Assembly (NCBI RefSeq): GCF_046000175.1 | Contig: NZ_JBEOMB010000082.1 | Location: 1 to 64,000 of the forward strand | Direction of reading: 5' to 3' | DNA: 64,000 nt | DNA from: Rhodoplanes sp046000175 | Lineage (GTDB): Bacteria; Pseudomonadota; Alphaproteobacteria; Rhizobiales; Xanthobacteraceae | In this document: in pieces, positions 7,710 to 16,352 of the stretch | Position numbering within the stretch: position 1 is the stretch's first letter | Layout: every line of letters begins with the position of its first letter | The notes under the pieces: model-generated | What the model was told of the DNA's origin: nothing | Databases searched by the model: none | Seen by the model: the letters and a program-made list of their open reading frames with translations, nothing else | Position numbers and translations under genes: made by a program

Positions 7710-9209
7710 ATGACCAGCGTCACTTCGCTCGCCCCCACCGCCCCGCAGGGCAGCGCGCCGCAGGGCGCCATCACGGACGCCAAGAAGCGCTACGCCGCGG
7801 GCGTGCTGAAATACGCGCAGATGGGCTACTGGGACGGCGACTACGAGCCGAAGGACACGGACCTGCTCGCGGTGTTCCGCATCACCCCGCAGGAGGGCGT
7901 CGATCCGGTCGAGGCGGCCGCCGCCGTCGCCGGCGAGAGCTCCACGGCGACCTGGACGGTCGTCTGGACCGACCGGCTGACCGCCTGCGACAGCTACCGC
8001 GGCAAGGCCTACAAGGTCGAGCCGGTACCGGGCCAGCCGGGGCAGTACTTCGTCTACATCGCCTACGACCTGATCCTGTTCGAGGAAGGTTCGATCGCCA
8101 ACCTCACCGCCTCGATCATCGGCAACGTGTTCTCGTTCAAGCCGCTCAAGGCGGCGCGGCTGGAGGACATGCGGCTGCCGGTCGCCTATGTGAAGACCTT
8201 CAAGGGCCCGCCGACCGGCATCGTGGTCGAGCGCGAGCGGCTCAACTGCTTCGGCCGCCCGCTCTTGGGCGCCACCATCAAGCCGAAGCTCGGCCTGTCG
8301 GGCAAGAACTACGGCCGCGTCGTCTACGAGGCGCTGCGCGGCGGCCTCGACTTCACCAAGGACGACGAGAACATCAACTCGCAGCCGTTCATGCACTGGC
8401 GCGACCGCTTTCTCTACTGCATGGAGGGCGTCAACCAGGCGACGGCGCGCACCGGCGAGGTGAAGGGCCATTATCTCAACATCACGGCCGGCACCATGGA
8501 GGAGATGTACCGGCGCGCCGAGTTCGCCAAGCAATTGGGCTCGGTGATCGTGATGGTCGACCTGGTGATCGGCTGGACCGCGATCCAGTCGATGGCCGAG
8601 TGGGCGCGCGCCAACGACATGATCCTGCACATGCATCGCGCCGGCCACGGCACCTACACGCGGCAGAAGAACCACGGCGTGTCGTTCCGGGTAATCGCCA
8701 AGTGGCTGCGGCTCGCCGGCGTCGACCACCTGCACGCCGGCACGGCGGTCGGCAAGCTGGAAGGCGACCCGATGACCGTGCAGGGCTACTACAACATCTG
8801 CCGTGAACGGCAGAACCAGGTTGACTTGCCGCGCGGAATTTTCTTCGAGCAGGACTGGGCCGACATCCGCCGGGTCATGCCGGTCGCCTCGGGTGGCATC
8901 CACGCCGGCCAGATGCACCAGCTGATCAACCTGTTCGGCGACGACGTGGTGCTGCAGTTCGGCGGCGGCACGATCGGGCATCCGATGGGCATCGAGGCGG
9001 GCGCCATCGCCAACCGCGTCGCGCTGGAGGCCATGGTGCTGGCCCGCAACGAGGGCCGCGACATCATGGCGGAAGGTCCGGAGATCCTGCAGGCCGCGGC
9101 GAAGTGGTGCAAGCCGCTGGAGGCCGCCCTGCACACCTGGGGCTCTGTGACGTTCGACTACACCTCGACCGACACCTCGGACTTCGTGCCGACCGCCTCG
9201 GTGGCGTGA
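7710..9209 (+). CDS. cbbL: Ribulose-1,5-bisphosphate carboxylase/oxygenase large subunit, red-type form I
   Basis: 499-residue catalytic subunit that carboxylates RuBP to two 3-phosphoglycerates, assembling as L8S8 in the cytoplasm. I chose the ATG at 7710 because GAGGAG lies 9 bp upstream and the preceding in-frame ATG at 7656 falls on the operator. The active-site motif GGLDFTKDDE contains the carbamylated lysine (residue 217 here, K201 in plant numbering) with the metal-binding Asp and Glu. Other signatures are KPKLGLSGKNYGR, GTYTRQKNHGVSFRVIAKW and GGGTIGHP. The N-terminal YKxGVLKYxxMGYW-like sequence and partner CbbX show the red (form IC/ID) lineage. It is the first gene of the cbb operon. 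Confidence 0.98.
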   Translation: MTSVTSLAPTAPQGSAPQGAITDAKKRYAAGVLKYAQMGYWDGDYEPKDTDLLAVFRITPQEGVDPVEAAAAVAGESSTATWTVVWTDRLTACDSYRGKAYKVEPVPGQPGQYFVYIAYDLILFEEGSIANLTASIIGNVFSFKPLKAARLEDMRLPVAYVKTFKGPPTGIVVERERLNCFGRPLLGATIKPKLGLSGKNYGRVVYEALRGGLDFTKDDENINSQPFMHWRDRFLYCMEGVNQATARTGEVKGHYLNITAGTMEEMYRRAEFAKQLGSVIVMVDLVIGWTAIQSMAEWARANDMILHMHRAGHGTYTRQKNHGVSFRVIAKWLRLAGVDHLHAGTAVGKLEGDPMTVQGYYNICRERQNQVDLPRGIFFEQDWADIRRVMPVASGGIHAGQMHQLINLFGDDVVLQFGGGTIGHPMGIEAGAIANRVALEAMVLARNEGRDIMAEGPEILQAAAKWCKPLEAALHTWGSVTFDYTSTDTSDFVPTASVA

Positions 9210-9222
9210 TTCAGCAGCCTCG

Positions 9223-9323
9223 GTCATTCCGGGGCGCGGCGAAGCCGCGAGCCCGGAATCCATATCCACCGACCGGGGTTATGGATTCCGGACAGCCGAT
9301 CTTCGATCGGCTTCCGGAATGAC
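9223..9323. repeat. Intergenic inverted repeat, family 1 (GTCATTCCGGGGCGC), between cbbL and cbbS
   Basis: Starts GTCATTCCGGGGCGC and ends CCGGAATGAC with inner arms CCCGGAATCCA/TGGATTCCGG. It can fold into one long hairpin in the cbbL-cbbS transcript. Other copies are at 9760, 11998, 22413 and 39217. Confidence 0.85.
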
Positions 9324-9361
9324 GGCAAACCAATTCGTCGCATCGCGACCAGGAGCAGATC

Positions 9362-9751
9362 ATGTCCAAGATCACGCAAGGGGCCTTCTCGTTCCTCCCC
9401 GACCTCACCGACCCGCAGATCGCCGCGCAGATCGAGTACGCGCTGGAGCAGGGCTGGGCCGTCAGCCTCGAGTTCACCGACGACCCGCATCCCCGCAATA
9501 CCTATTGGGACATGTGGGGCATCCCGATGTTCGACCTGAAGGACGCCGCCGGCGTCATGGGCGAGCTGAAGGCCTGCCGCGAGGCGCATCCGGACTGCTA
9601 CATCCGCCTCTCGGCCTTCGATTCGACCCGCGGCTGGGAGACGGTCCGGCTCGCCTTCATGGTCCACCGGCCGAAGGCGGAGGCGACGTACCGCCTCGTC
9701 CGCTCCGAGGGACCGGGCCGGGTGCAGCACTATTCGGTCGTGCGGGGCTGA
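9362..9751 (+). CDS. cbbS: Ribulose-1,5-bisphosphate carboxylase/oxygenase small subunit
   Basis: 129-residue small subunit of RuBisCO, the usual length for form IC. Family motifs are TQGAFSFLPDLTDPQIAAQI at the N-terminus (residues 5-24), the NTYWDMWGIPMFDLKD segment and the C-terminal extension after RLSAFDSTRGWETVRLAFMV, which forms the beta-hairpin of the red-type enzyme. It follows cbbL after a 152-bp gap filled mostly by an inverted repeat, and precedes cbbX. A purine-rich stretch (ACCAGGAGCAG) lies just before the ATG. Confidence 0.98.
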   Translation: MSKITQGAFSFLPDLTDPQIAAQIEYALEQGWAVSLEFTDDPHPRNTYWDMWGIPMFDLKDAAGVMGELKACREAHPDCYIRLSAFDSTRGWETVRLAFMVHRPKAEATYRLVRSEGPGRVQHYSVVRG

Positions 9752-9759
9752 GCCCTCCG

Positions 9760-9863
9760 GTCATTCCGGGGCGCGCCGGAGGCGCGAACCCGGAATCGAG
9801 ACCCGGGGAACGGAGCTTTTCACTGGATTCCGGGTTCGCCGCTGCGCGGCGCCCCGGAATGAC
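9760..9863. repeat. Intergenic inverted repeat, family 1, between cbbS and cbbX
   Basis: GTCATTCCGGGGCGC at the left and GCCCCGGAATGAC at the right, with ACCCGGAATC/GATTCCGGGT inner arms. It occupies nearly the whole gap between cbbS and cbbX. Confidence 0.85.
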
Positions 9864-9890
9864 CAAGCGAGAGCGTGAGCGGAGACGGTC

Positions 9891-10823
9891 ATGACCATCG
9901 GCACGATCGGGACGGGGCAGGCGGTGCCGGTCGCGGGAGCGACGGGCGAAAGCCCGGCCGACACCCGCGTCGACCTCAAGGCGCTCTATCACGAGACCCA
10001 GATCGACGCGGTGCTGGCCGAGCTCGACGCCGCGCTGATCGGCCTCAAGCCGGTGAAGCGGCGCATCCGCGAGATCGCCGCCTATCTCCTGGTCGACAAG
10101 GCGCGCCGCACGCTCGGGCTCACCGCGACGCCGCCGACCCTGCACATGGCGTTCACGGGGAATCCCGGCACCGGCAAGACCACGGTGGCGCTGCGCATGG
10201 CGAGCATCCTGCATCGCCTCGGCTATGTGAGGAAGGGGCACCTCGTCTCGGTGACGCGCGACGACCTGGTCGGCCAGTATATCGGTCACACGGCGCCGAA
10301 GACCAAGGAGGTCTTGAAGCGCGCCATGGGCGGCGTCCTGTTCATCGACGAGGCCTATTATCTCTACCGGCCCGAGAACGAGAAGGACTACGGCCAGGAG
10401 GCGATCGAGATCCTCCTCCAGGTGATGGAGAACCAGCGCGAGGATCTGGTCGTGATCCTGGCCGGCTACGGCGACCGTATGGAGACGTTCTTCTCGGCCA
10501 ATCCGGGCTTTCGCTCGCGCATCACGCATCACATCGACTTCCCGGACTACGACGACGCCGAGCTGGTCGCCATCACCGAGACGCTCGCGGCCGCCGAGGG
10601 CTATCGCTTCGACGAGGGCGGCCGGGCCGCGCTGGTCGACTACGTGACGGCGCGACGGAAGAAGCCGTCCTTCGCGAACGCGCGCTCGATGCGTAACGCC
10701 TTCGACCGGGCGCGGCTGCGCCAGGCGATGCGGCTGTTCGACCAGGACGCGCCGGTCGACCAGGAGGCGCTGCGCACCCTCACGGCGGCGGAAATCCGCG
10801 CCAGCCGGGTTTTTTCGGACTGA
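9891..10823 (+). CDS. cbbX: Red-type RuBisCO activase CbbX (AAA+ ATPase)
   Basis: 310-residue AAA+ protein that remodels inhibited red-type RuBisCO by threading the CbbL C-terminus through its ring. Walker A is FTGNPGTGKTT (about 88-98), the pore-loop YIG is at 130-132 and Walker B is VLFIDEAYYL (149-158). The arginine-finger region and sensor motifs follow (NPGFRSRI). The product is full length for CbbX. Its presence directly after cbbS confirms the red form of RuBisCO. Confidence 0.97.
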   Translation: MTIGTIGTGQAVPVAGATGESPADTRVDLKALYHETQIDAVLAELDAALIGLKPVKRRIREIAAYLLVDKARRTLGLTATPPTLHMAFTGNPGTGKTTVALRMASILHRLGYVRKGHLVSVTRDDLVGQYIGHTAPKTKEVLKRAMGGVLFIDEAYYLYRPENEKDYGQEAIEILLQVMENQREDLVVILAGYGDRMETFFSANPGFRSRITHHIDFPDYDDAELVAITETLAAAEGYRFDEGGRAALVDYVTARRKKPSFANARSMRNAFDRARLRQAMRLFDQDAPVDQEALRTLTAAEIRASRVFSD

Positions 10824-10915
10824 CATTTCGGTCGGCGCCGCGACAATGGCGGCCGGCACAAGGCAAGAGCGACGGGCAGACGCGACAGGCAAGGCGGCGG
10901 GACTGGGGAAGCACC

Positions 10916-11959
10916 ATGGCGGACACACTCGACGGATATCTGGCACGCTGGGCCGGCACCGACCCGACCCGCGACGCGGTGCGCAAGGCGCTGGTGGCGA
11001 TCGCCGGAGCGACGGCCACCATCTCGGGCGTCGTCGCCGACGGGCCGCTCGCCGGCGAGCTGTCGGCGACACTCGGCAAGGGCGCCGACGGCTACGACGA
11101 GCAGAAGGAGCTCGACGTGCGCGCCGACGCGCTGCTGTTCGAGGCCGTGAAGGCGGCGCCGGTCGCCGCCTATGCGTCCGAGGAGGCCGAGCTGCCGGTC
11201 GCCGTCAACGCGGGCGCGCCGCTGCTCGTCGCCGTCGATCCGCTCGACGGCTCCTCCAACATCGACACCGACGTGACGATCGGCACGATCTTCTCGGTGC
11301 TACCGGCACCCGACGGCGTCGACCCGGTGTCGGAGGCGGCGTTCTTCCAAAAGGGGCGCGACCAGCTCGCCGCCGGCTACACGGTCTACGGCCCGCACAC
11401 GGCGCTGGTGATGAGCGTCGGCGAGGGGACCGTCCACTTCGTCCTCGACCGGACCTCCGGCACCTACCGGCTGATCAGCGAGCGCGTGACGATCCCGGCG
11501 AGCGCGAAAGAGTTCGCCATCAACATGTCGAACCACCGGCACTGGGACGACCGGCTGCGCCTCTACATCGACGACCTGCTGCAGGGCAAGGACGGGCCGC
11601 GCGAGGCCGACTACAACATGCGCTGGATCGCCTCGATGGTGGCGGAGGCGCACCGCATCATCATCCGGGGTGGCATCTACCTGTATCCGGCCGACACGCG
11701 CGCCGGCTACACGCAAGGGCGGCTCCGCCTGATCTACGAGGCGTTTCCGATCGCGCTCCTGATGGAGCAGTCGGGCGCCGCGGCGACCGACGGGCGCACG
11801 CCGATCCTCGACCTCGTGCCGGAGAAGCTGCACCAGCGCGTACCGCTGATCTTCGGCTCGCGCGAGAAGGTGGAGCGGGTGTCGAACTATCTCACCGGCC
11901 CCGGCGAGATCGCCGAGCGCTCGCCGCTGTTCTCCAAGCGAGGCCTGCTCACGGCGTGA
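10916..11959 (+). CDS. cbbF: Fructose-1,6-bisphosphatase, class I
   Basis: 347-residue class I FBPase that hydrolyses fructose-1,6-bisphosphate (and possibly sedoheptulose-1,7-bisphosphate) in RuBP regeneration. The metal-binding signature DPLDGSSNID is at residues 108-117, preceded by the acidic ASEE pair at 87-90. The substrate loop NMSNHRHWD and the C-terminal GGIYLYPAD motif are present. It lies 92 bp after cbbX, the one internal gap of this operon lacking a large palindrome. Confidence 0.96.
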   Translation: MADTLDGYLARWAGTDPTRDAVRKALVAIAGATATISGVVADGPLAGELSATLGKGADGYDEQKELDVRADALLFEAVKAAPVAAYASEEAELPVAVNAGAPLLVAVDPLDGSSNIDTDVTIGTIFSVLPAPDGVDPVSEAAFFQKGRDQLAAGYTVYGPHTALVMSVGEGTVHFVLDRTSGTYRLISERVTIPASAKEFAINMSNHRHWDDRLRLYIDDLLQGKDGPREADYNMRWIASMVAEAHRIIIRGGIYLYPADTRAGYTQGRLRLIYEAFPIALLMEQSGAAATDGRTPILDLVPEKLHQRVPLIFGSREKVERVSNYLTGPGEIAERSPLFSKRGLLTA

Positions 11960-11997
11960 GATCACGCTTTCCGAGGTTTGATTTGAGCCATTTCCCG

Positions 11998-12100
11998 GTC
12001 ATTCCGGGGCGCCGCACAGCGGCGAACCCGGAATCCAGCCAAAATCTCCGTCGTCGCCGCTGGATTCCGGGTTCGCACCTGCGGTGCGCCCCGGAATGAC
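11998..12100. repeat. Intergenic inverted repeat, family 1, between cbbF and cbbP
   Basis: A GTCATTCCGGGGCGC arm at 11998 and CGCCCCGGAATGAC at 12087-12100, with AACCCGGAATCCAGC and TGGATTCCGGGTTCG as inner arms; a near-perfect long palindrome. Confidence 0.87.
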
Positions 12101-12128
12101 GGCAGACTGAAATTCCGGGTCGAGAACA

Positions 12129-13007
12129 ATGTCCGTCAAGCATCCGATCATCTCGGTCACCGGCTCCTCCGGAGCGGGCACCACCACGGTCAAGCACACC
12201 TTCGATCAGATCTTCCGCCGCGAGGGCATCACGGCGGTGTCGATCGAGGGCGACGCCTTCCATCGCTTCGACCGCGCCGCCATGAAGGCCGAGATCGCGC
12301 GGCGCGCCGCCGAGGGCGACCAGACCTTCAGCCACTTCAACGTCGAGGCCAACGAGCTCGAGGAGCTCGAGCGGGTGTTTCGCGATTACGGCCTCACCGG
12401 CAAGGGGCGCACGCGGCACTACGTGCACGACGACAAGGAGGCCGAGCGCTACGGCGTGCCGCCCGGCAACTTCACCGACTGGGCGCCGTTCGAGGACAAG
12501 TCGGATCTGCTGTTCTACGAAGGCCTGCACGGGGCGGTCGCGACCGACACGATCAACATCGCCCAGTACGCGGACCTGAAGATCGGCGTCGTGCCGGTGA
12601 TCAATCTCGAATGGATCCAGAAGATCCATCGCGACCGCGCGGCGCGCGGCTACTCGACCGAGGCCGTCACCGACACGATCCTGCGCCGCATGCACGCCTA
12701 TGTGCACGTGATCTGCCCGCAGTTCACCGAGACCGACATCAACTTCCAGCGCGTGCCCACCGTCGACACGTCGAATCCGCTGGTCGCCCGCTGGATTCCG
12801 ACGCCGGACGAGTCGATGGTGGTGATCCGCTTCAAGAACCCGCGCGGCATCGACTTCGCCTATCTGCGCACCATGATCGACGGCAGCTTCATGAGCCGCG
12901 CCAACTCGATCGTGATTCCGGGCGGCAAGCTCGACCTCGCCATGCAGCTCATCCTGACGCCGATGATCTTAAAACTCGTCGAGCGCAAGCGCCGCGCCCT
13001 GGCGTGA
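12129..13007 (+). CDS. cbbP: Phosphoribulokinase
   Basis: 292-residue proteobacterial-type PRK, which phosphorylates ribulose-5-phosphate to RuBP, the committed step with RuBisCO. The P-loop GSSGAGTTT is at residues 12-20. The catalytic region EGDAFHRFDR and the hallmark SHFNVEANE and FYEGLHGA motifs are all present. Length matches the octameric bacterial class. It lies between two inverted repeats within the operon. Confidence 0.97.
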   Translation: MSVKHPIISVTGSSGAGTTTVKHTFDQIFRREGITAVSIEGDAFHRFDRAAMKAEIARRAAEGDQTFSHFNVEANELEELERVFRDYGLTGKGRTRHYVHDDKEAERYGVPPGNFTDWAPFEDKSDLLFYEGLHGAVATDTINIAQYADLKIGVVPVINLEWIQKIHRDRAARGYSTEAVTDTILRRMHAYVHVICPQFTETDINFQRVPTVDTSNPLVARWIPTPDESMVVIRFKNPRGIDFAYLRTMIDGSFMSRANSIVIPGGKLDLAMQLILTPMILKLVERKRRALA

Positions 13008-13019
13008 CGTCCAGACTTC

Positions 13020-13105
13020 GTCATGGCCGGGCTCGTCCCGGCCATCCACGACGCGAAAGCGCGGCGGGCCAGACCGTGGATGGCCGGGACAGGCCCGGCC
13101 ATGAC
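13020..13105. repeat. Intergenic inverted repeat, family 6 (GTCATGGCCGGGCTC), between cbbP and cbbT
   Basis: GTCATGGCCGGGCTCGTCCC at the left pairs with GGGACAGGCCCGGCCATGAC at the right, with CCATCCACG/TGGATGG inner arms. A different sequence family from the neighbouring copies, but again filling a gap between two cbb genes. Confidence 0.85.
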
Positions 13106-13159
13106 GGCCGAGAGGCCGGCATTCGGAATTCGAGAGACAAAGTCCGGGGAGACACCACC

Positions 13160-15196
13160 ATGACCATGCCGGCGACGATCGAGCGGCAAGATACTGCAGG
13201 CGCGGCGCAGCAGGGGCTCGCCTGGCCCGTCACGGCGGCGCTGCGGGCGCTCGCCATGGACGCGGTCGAGCAGGCGAAGTCGGGTCATCCGGGCGCGCCG
13301 ATGGGCATGGCCGAGATCGCCGCCGTGCTGTGGCGCGACGTCATGCGGCACGACCCGAGCGATCCGCGCTGGCCCGACCGCGACCGCTTCGTGCTGTCGA
13401 ACGGCCACGCCTCGATGCTGCTGTACGGGCTCCTGCATCTCACCGGCTACGACCTGCCGATCGACGAGATCAAGCGCTTCCGCCAGCTCCATTCGAAGAC
13501 GCCGGGCCATCCCGAATACGGCATGACGCCGGGCGTCGAGACGACCACCGGGCCGCTGGGGCAGGGGCTCACCAACGCGGTCGGCATGGCGCTCGCCGAG
13601 AAGACGCTGGCCGCGCAGTTCAACCGGCCCGGTCACACCATCGTCGATCACCGCACCTTCGTGTTCCTCGGCGACGGCTGCCTGATGGAGGGCATCAGCC
13701 ACGAGGCCGCCTCGCTCGCCGGCCGGCTCGGGCTCGGCAAGCTGATCGCCGTGTGGGACGACAACGGCATCTCGATCGACGGCAAGGTGACCGAGTGGTT
13801 TTCCGACGACACGCCGGCGCGGTTCCGTGCCTATGGTTGGCACGTGATCGAGGCGGTCGACGGCCACGACCCGAACGCGATCGCGCGCGCCTATGCCCAG
13901 GCGATCGCCGAGACGGCCAGGCCCACGCTGATCTGCGCCCGCACCGTCATCGGCCATGGCGCGCCGACCAAGCAGGGCCATCAGGACACCCACGGCGCGC
14001 CGCTCGGGCCTGAGGAGATCGCCCGCGCCCGCGCCGCCATGGGCTGGACGCATCCGCCCTTTCATGTGCCGGCCGAGGTCTATGCCGAATGGGATGGCCA
14101 CGCCCGCGGCGCCGCGCTGTCGGCCGAGTGGCGGGCGCGCTTTTCGGCCTATGCGGCCGCGCATCCGGATCTCGCCGCCGAGTTCGAGCGGCGCCTCGCC
14201 GGCGACCTGCCGGCCAGTTTCGCCGAAGCGGCCGCCGCGGCGCTCGCCGCCGAGACGGCCGCCGGCGCGGTCGCGACTAGAAAAGCCGGGCAGATCGCGC
14301 TGACCGAGCTCGCCAAGGCGCTGCCCGAGCTCCTGGGCGGCTCGGCCGACCTCGCGCATTCGAACCTGACGTTCCATCCGAAGAGCGTGCCGGTGACGCG
14401 CGATCCGGCCGGCAACCAGATCCTGTTCGGCGTGCGCGAGTTCGGCATGTCGGCGATCGCCAACGGCATCGCCCTGCACGGCGGCTTCATCCCCTATGTC
14501 GCGACCTTCCTGGTGTTCTCCGACTACGCCCGCAACGCGGTGCGGATGTCCGCCCTGATGGGCCTGCGGGTGGTCTACGTGTTCACCCACGACTCGATCT
14601 CGGTCGGCGAGGACGGCCCGACCCACCAGCCGATCGAGCATGTCGAGAGCCTGAGGTTGATTCCGAACCTCGACGTCTGGCGCCCGGCAGACGCCGCCGA
14701 GACGGCGGTCGCGTGGCGGGCCGCTCTGGAGCGGCGCGACGGGCCGACCGCGCTGATCCTCACCCGCCAGGCGCTGCCGCCGCAGACGCCCGCCCATCTC
14801 GACACGCTCGCCGCGACCGGCGCCCGCGTGCTGGTCGAGGCGCCGCATGCCGCCGCGACCGTGGTCGCCACCGGCTCGGAGGTGCGGCTCGCCGTCGACG
14901 CCGCGGCGCTGCTCGGCGAGGCCGGGATCGCCGTGCGGGTCGTGTCGATGCCCTGCGTCGAGCGGTTCGAGGCGCTCTCGGACGCGGCGCGCGCCGCCCT
15001 GGTGCCGGCCGACATGCCGGTCGTCGTCGTCGAGGCGGGGGCGACCCGCGGCTGGCGCGGCCTTGCCGGCCGCAAGGGCGCCGTGATCGGCCTCGACCGC
15101 TTCGGGGAGTCGGCGCCCGAGCGCGACCTGCTCACCCGCTTCGGCTTCACCAAGGAGGCCGTCGCCGGCACGGTCCGCACCGTGCTGGCGGGGTGA
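13160..15196 (+). CDS. cbbT: Transketolase
   Basis: 678-residue TPP- and Mg-dependent transketolase for the carbon-shuffling phase of the Calvin cycle. The ATG at 13160 follows GGGGAGACACC; the frame stays open further upstream but that stretch overlaps cbbP and the repeat. Motifs are KSGHPGAPMGMAEIA near residue 36, the TPP/Mg site GDGCLMEGISHEAA around residue 174, EDGPTHQPIEHVESLRLIPN in the pyrimidine domain and ATGSEVRLAVDAA in the C-terminal domain. It is the last core cbb gene before a terminator. Confidence 0.96.
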   Translation: MTMPATIERQDTAGAAQQGLAWPVTAALRALAMDAVEQAKSGHPGAPMGMAEIAAVLWRDVMRHDPSDPRWPDRDRFVLSNGHASMLLYGLLHLTGYDLPIDEIKRFRQLHSKTPGHPEYGMTPGVETTTGPLGQGLTNAVGMALAEKTLAAQFNRPGHTIVDHRTFVFLGDGCLMEGISHEAASLAGRLGLGKLIAVWDDNGISIDGKVTEWFSDDTPARFRAYGWHVIEAVDGHDPNAIARAYAQAIAETARPTLICARTVIGHGAPTKQGHQDTHGAPLGPEEIARARAAMGWTHPPFHVPAEVYAEWDGHARGAALSAEWRARFSAYAAAHPDLAAEFERRLAGDLPASFAEAAAAALAAETAAGAVATRKAGQIALTELAKALPELLGGSADLAHSNLTFHPKSVPVTRDPAGNQILFGVREFGMSAIANGIALHGGFIPYVATFLVFSDYARNAVRMSALMGLRVVYVFTHDSISVGEDGPTHQPIEHVESLRLIPNLDVWRPADAAETAVAWRAALERRDGPTALILTRQALPPQTPAHLDTLAATGARVLVEAPHAAATVVATGSEVRLAVDAAALLGEAGIAVRVVSMPCVERFEALSDAARAALVPADMPVVVVEAGATRGWRGLAGRKGAVIGLDRFGESAPERDLLTRFGFTKEAVAGTVRTVLAG

Positions 15197-15254
15197 GGCA
15201 TGACGCTCGGTGGCGCGTCTCGTTCGATGAAGCGGCGCGTCCGCTCGTCGGCCG

Positions 15255-15418
15255 CGTGCCCCGGACAAGGCGCGTCAGGCCATCGGCCTGATTCGCCGCA
15301 GTGCCGGGGCCCAGGAGCGGCACGACGGGCGTGACGACGGGCGGCACGGCGGCCACCTCTCGCGGTCGCCCCTGGGTCCCGGTTCGCAGCGCGTCGCGCT
15401 GCCCCCGGGACACGAGGC
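15255..15418. repeat. Intergenic inverted repeat, family 2, after cbbT
   Basis: CGTGCCCCGGACAAGGCGCG at the left and CCCCCGGGACACGAGG at the right enclose GCGTCAGGCCATCGGCCTGA-type inner hairpins. Confidence 0.8.
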
Positions 15419-15506
15419 CTCCTCCCGCGGCAGCGAACCTGCGGTTCACGCCCCGGGATGACGGAGGCTGCCGCCATCCCGCCGTCACCAAAGCTTGCCA
15501 GACAGA

Positions 15507-15537
15507 GCCGCCGGGCCGAGGCTCGGCGGCGTTTTTG
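15507..15537 (+). terminator. Rho-independent terminator downstream of cbbT
   Basis: Stem GCCGCCGGGCC / GGCTCGGCGGC (11 bp with one G-U pair) is followed by GTTTTTG. It lies 310 bp after cbbT and 37 bp before the HAD phosphatase start, so the latter probably has its own promoter or depends on read-through. Confidence 0.75.
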
Positions 15538-15573
15538 TTCTCGCCAGTTCCTTCGCGCACCGGAGACCCCTGC

Positions 15574-16251
15574 ATGGAGCGTCGCCAGACCGCCTTCCTG
15601 TTCGATCTCGACGGCACCCTCGTCGACAGCGTCTATCAGCACGTGCTCGCCTGGCACGAGGCGCTGGAGCACGAGGGCATCCGGCTCTCGGTATGGCGCA
15701 TCCACCGCCGGATCGGCATGAGCGGCGGCTTGTTGACCAACATGCTGCTGCGCGAGACCGGGATGGCGCTCGATCCCGAGCGCAGCGAGCGGCTGCAGCG
15801 GCTGCACGCCGAGAGCTACGGCCGCCGCTCCAAGGAGATCCGCCCGCTGCCCGGCGCCAGGGAACTGCTCGCCTTCCTGACCGACGCCGGCATTCCGTGG
15901 ACGATCGCCACCTCGGGTCGCATGGAGACGGCGCGTCCGACGCTCGATGCGCTCGGCGTCGATCCCGACAAGATCCCGGTGGTCACCCGTGATCAGGTGC
16001 GCTTCGCCAAGCCGGATCCCGATCTCTTCCTCGCCGCCGCGGCGCGGCTCGGCGTCGCCATCGAGGACTCCTACGTGGTCGGCGACAGCGTGTGGGACAT
16101 GCTGGCGGCGCAACGGGCCCGCGCGCTCGGCGTCGGCGTGATGTCGGGCGGCTACGGCGAGGCGGAGCTGGAGCGGGCCGGCGCCTTCCGGGTCTACGAG
16201 GATCCGCAGGCGCTCCTGAACCACATCGACGAGGTCGGCGGCCGCCGCTAG
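15574..16251 (+). CDS. cbbZ: HAD superfamily phosphatase, probable phosphoglycolate phosphatase
   Basis: 225-residue haloacid-dehalogenase phosphatase. Motif I is FLFDLDGTLVDS (residues 8-19), motif II is ATSGR, motif III contains the lysine of AKPDPDLF, and motif IV is VVGDSVWDM. The helical cap sits between motifs I and II, as in phosphoglycolate phosphatases and beta-phosphoglucomutase-like enzymes. Its position after cbbT suggests dephosphorylation of 2-phosphoglycolate made by RuBisCO oxygenation, the role of CbbZ in other autotrophs; the specificity is inferred from context only. Confidence 0.8.
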   Translation: MERRQTAFLFDLDGTLVDSVYQHVLAWHEALEHEGIRLSVWRIHRRIGMSGGLLTNMLLRETGMALDPERSERLQRLHAESYGRRSKEIRPLPGARELLAFLTDAGIPWTIATSGRMETARPTLDALGVDPDKIPVVTRDQVRFAKPDPDLFLAAAARLGVAIEDSYVVGDSVWDMLAAQRARALGVGVMSGGYGEAELERAGAFRVYEDPQALLNHIDEVGGRR

Positions 16252-16352
16252 CCGGTCCTGTCACCCACGTCGCCGGTCGAGACCGTCGCCGATGGAGCCG
16301 CTCGGGACCCGGCCACCCTCTCCCGCGAGGGGAGTGGGATGTCGGCGTGGCG

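Larger units (their letters stand above)
15197..15573. other. Intergenic region after cbbT holding a repeat and a terminator
   Basis: No gene is seen. The region carries a family 2 inverted repeat (15255-15418), a short palindromic tail, and a strong intrinsic terminator at 15507-15537, which probably ends the main cbb transcript before the HAD gene. Confidence 0.6.
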
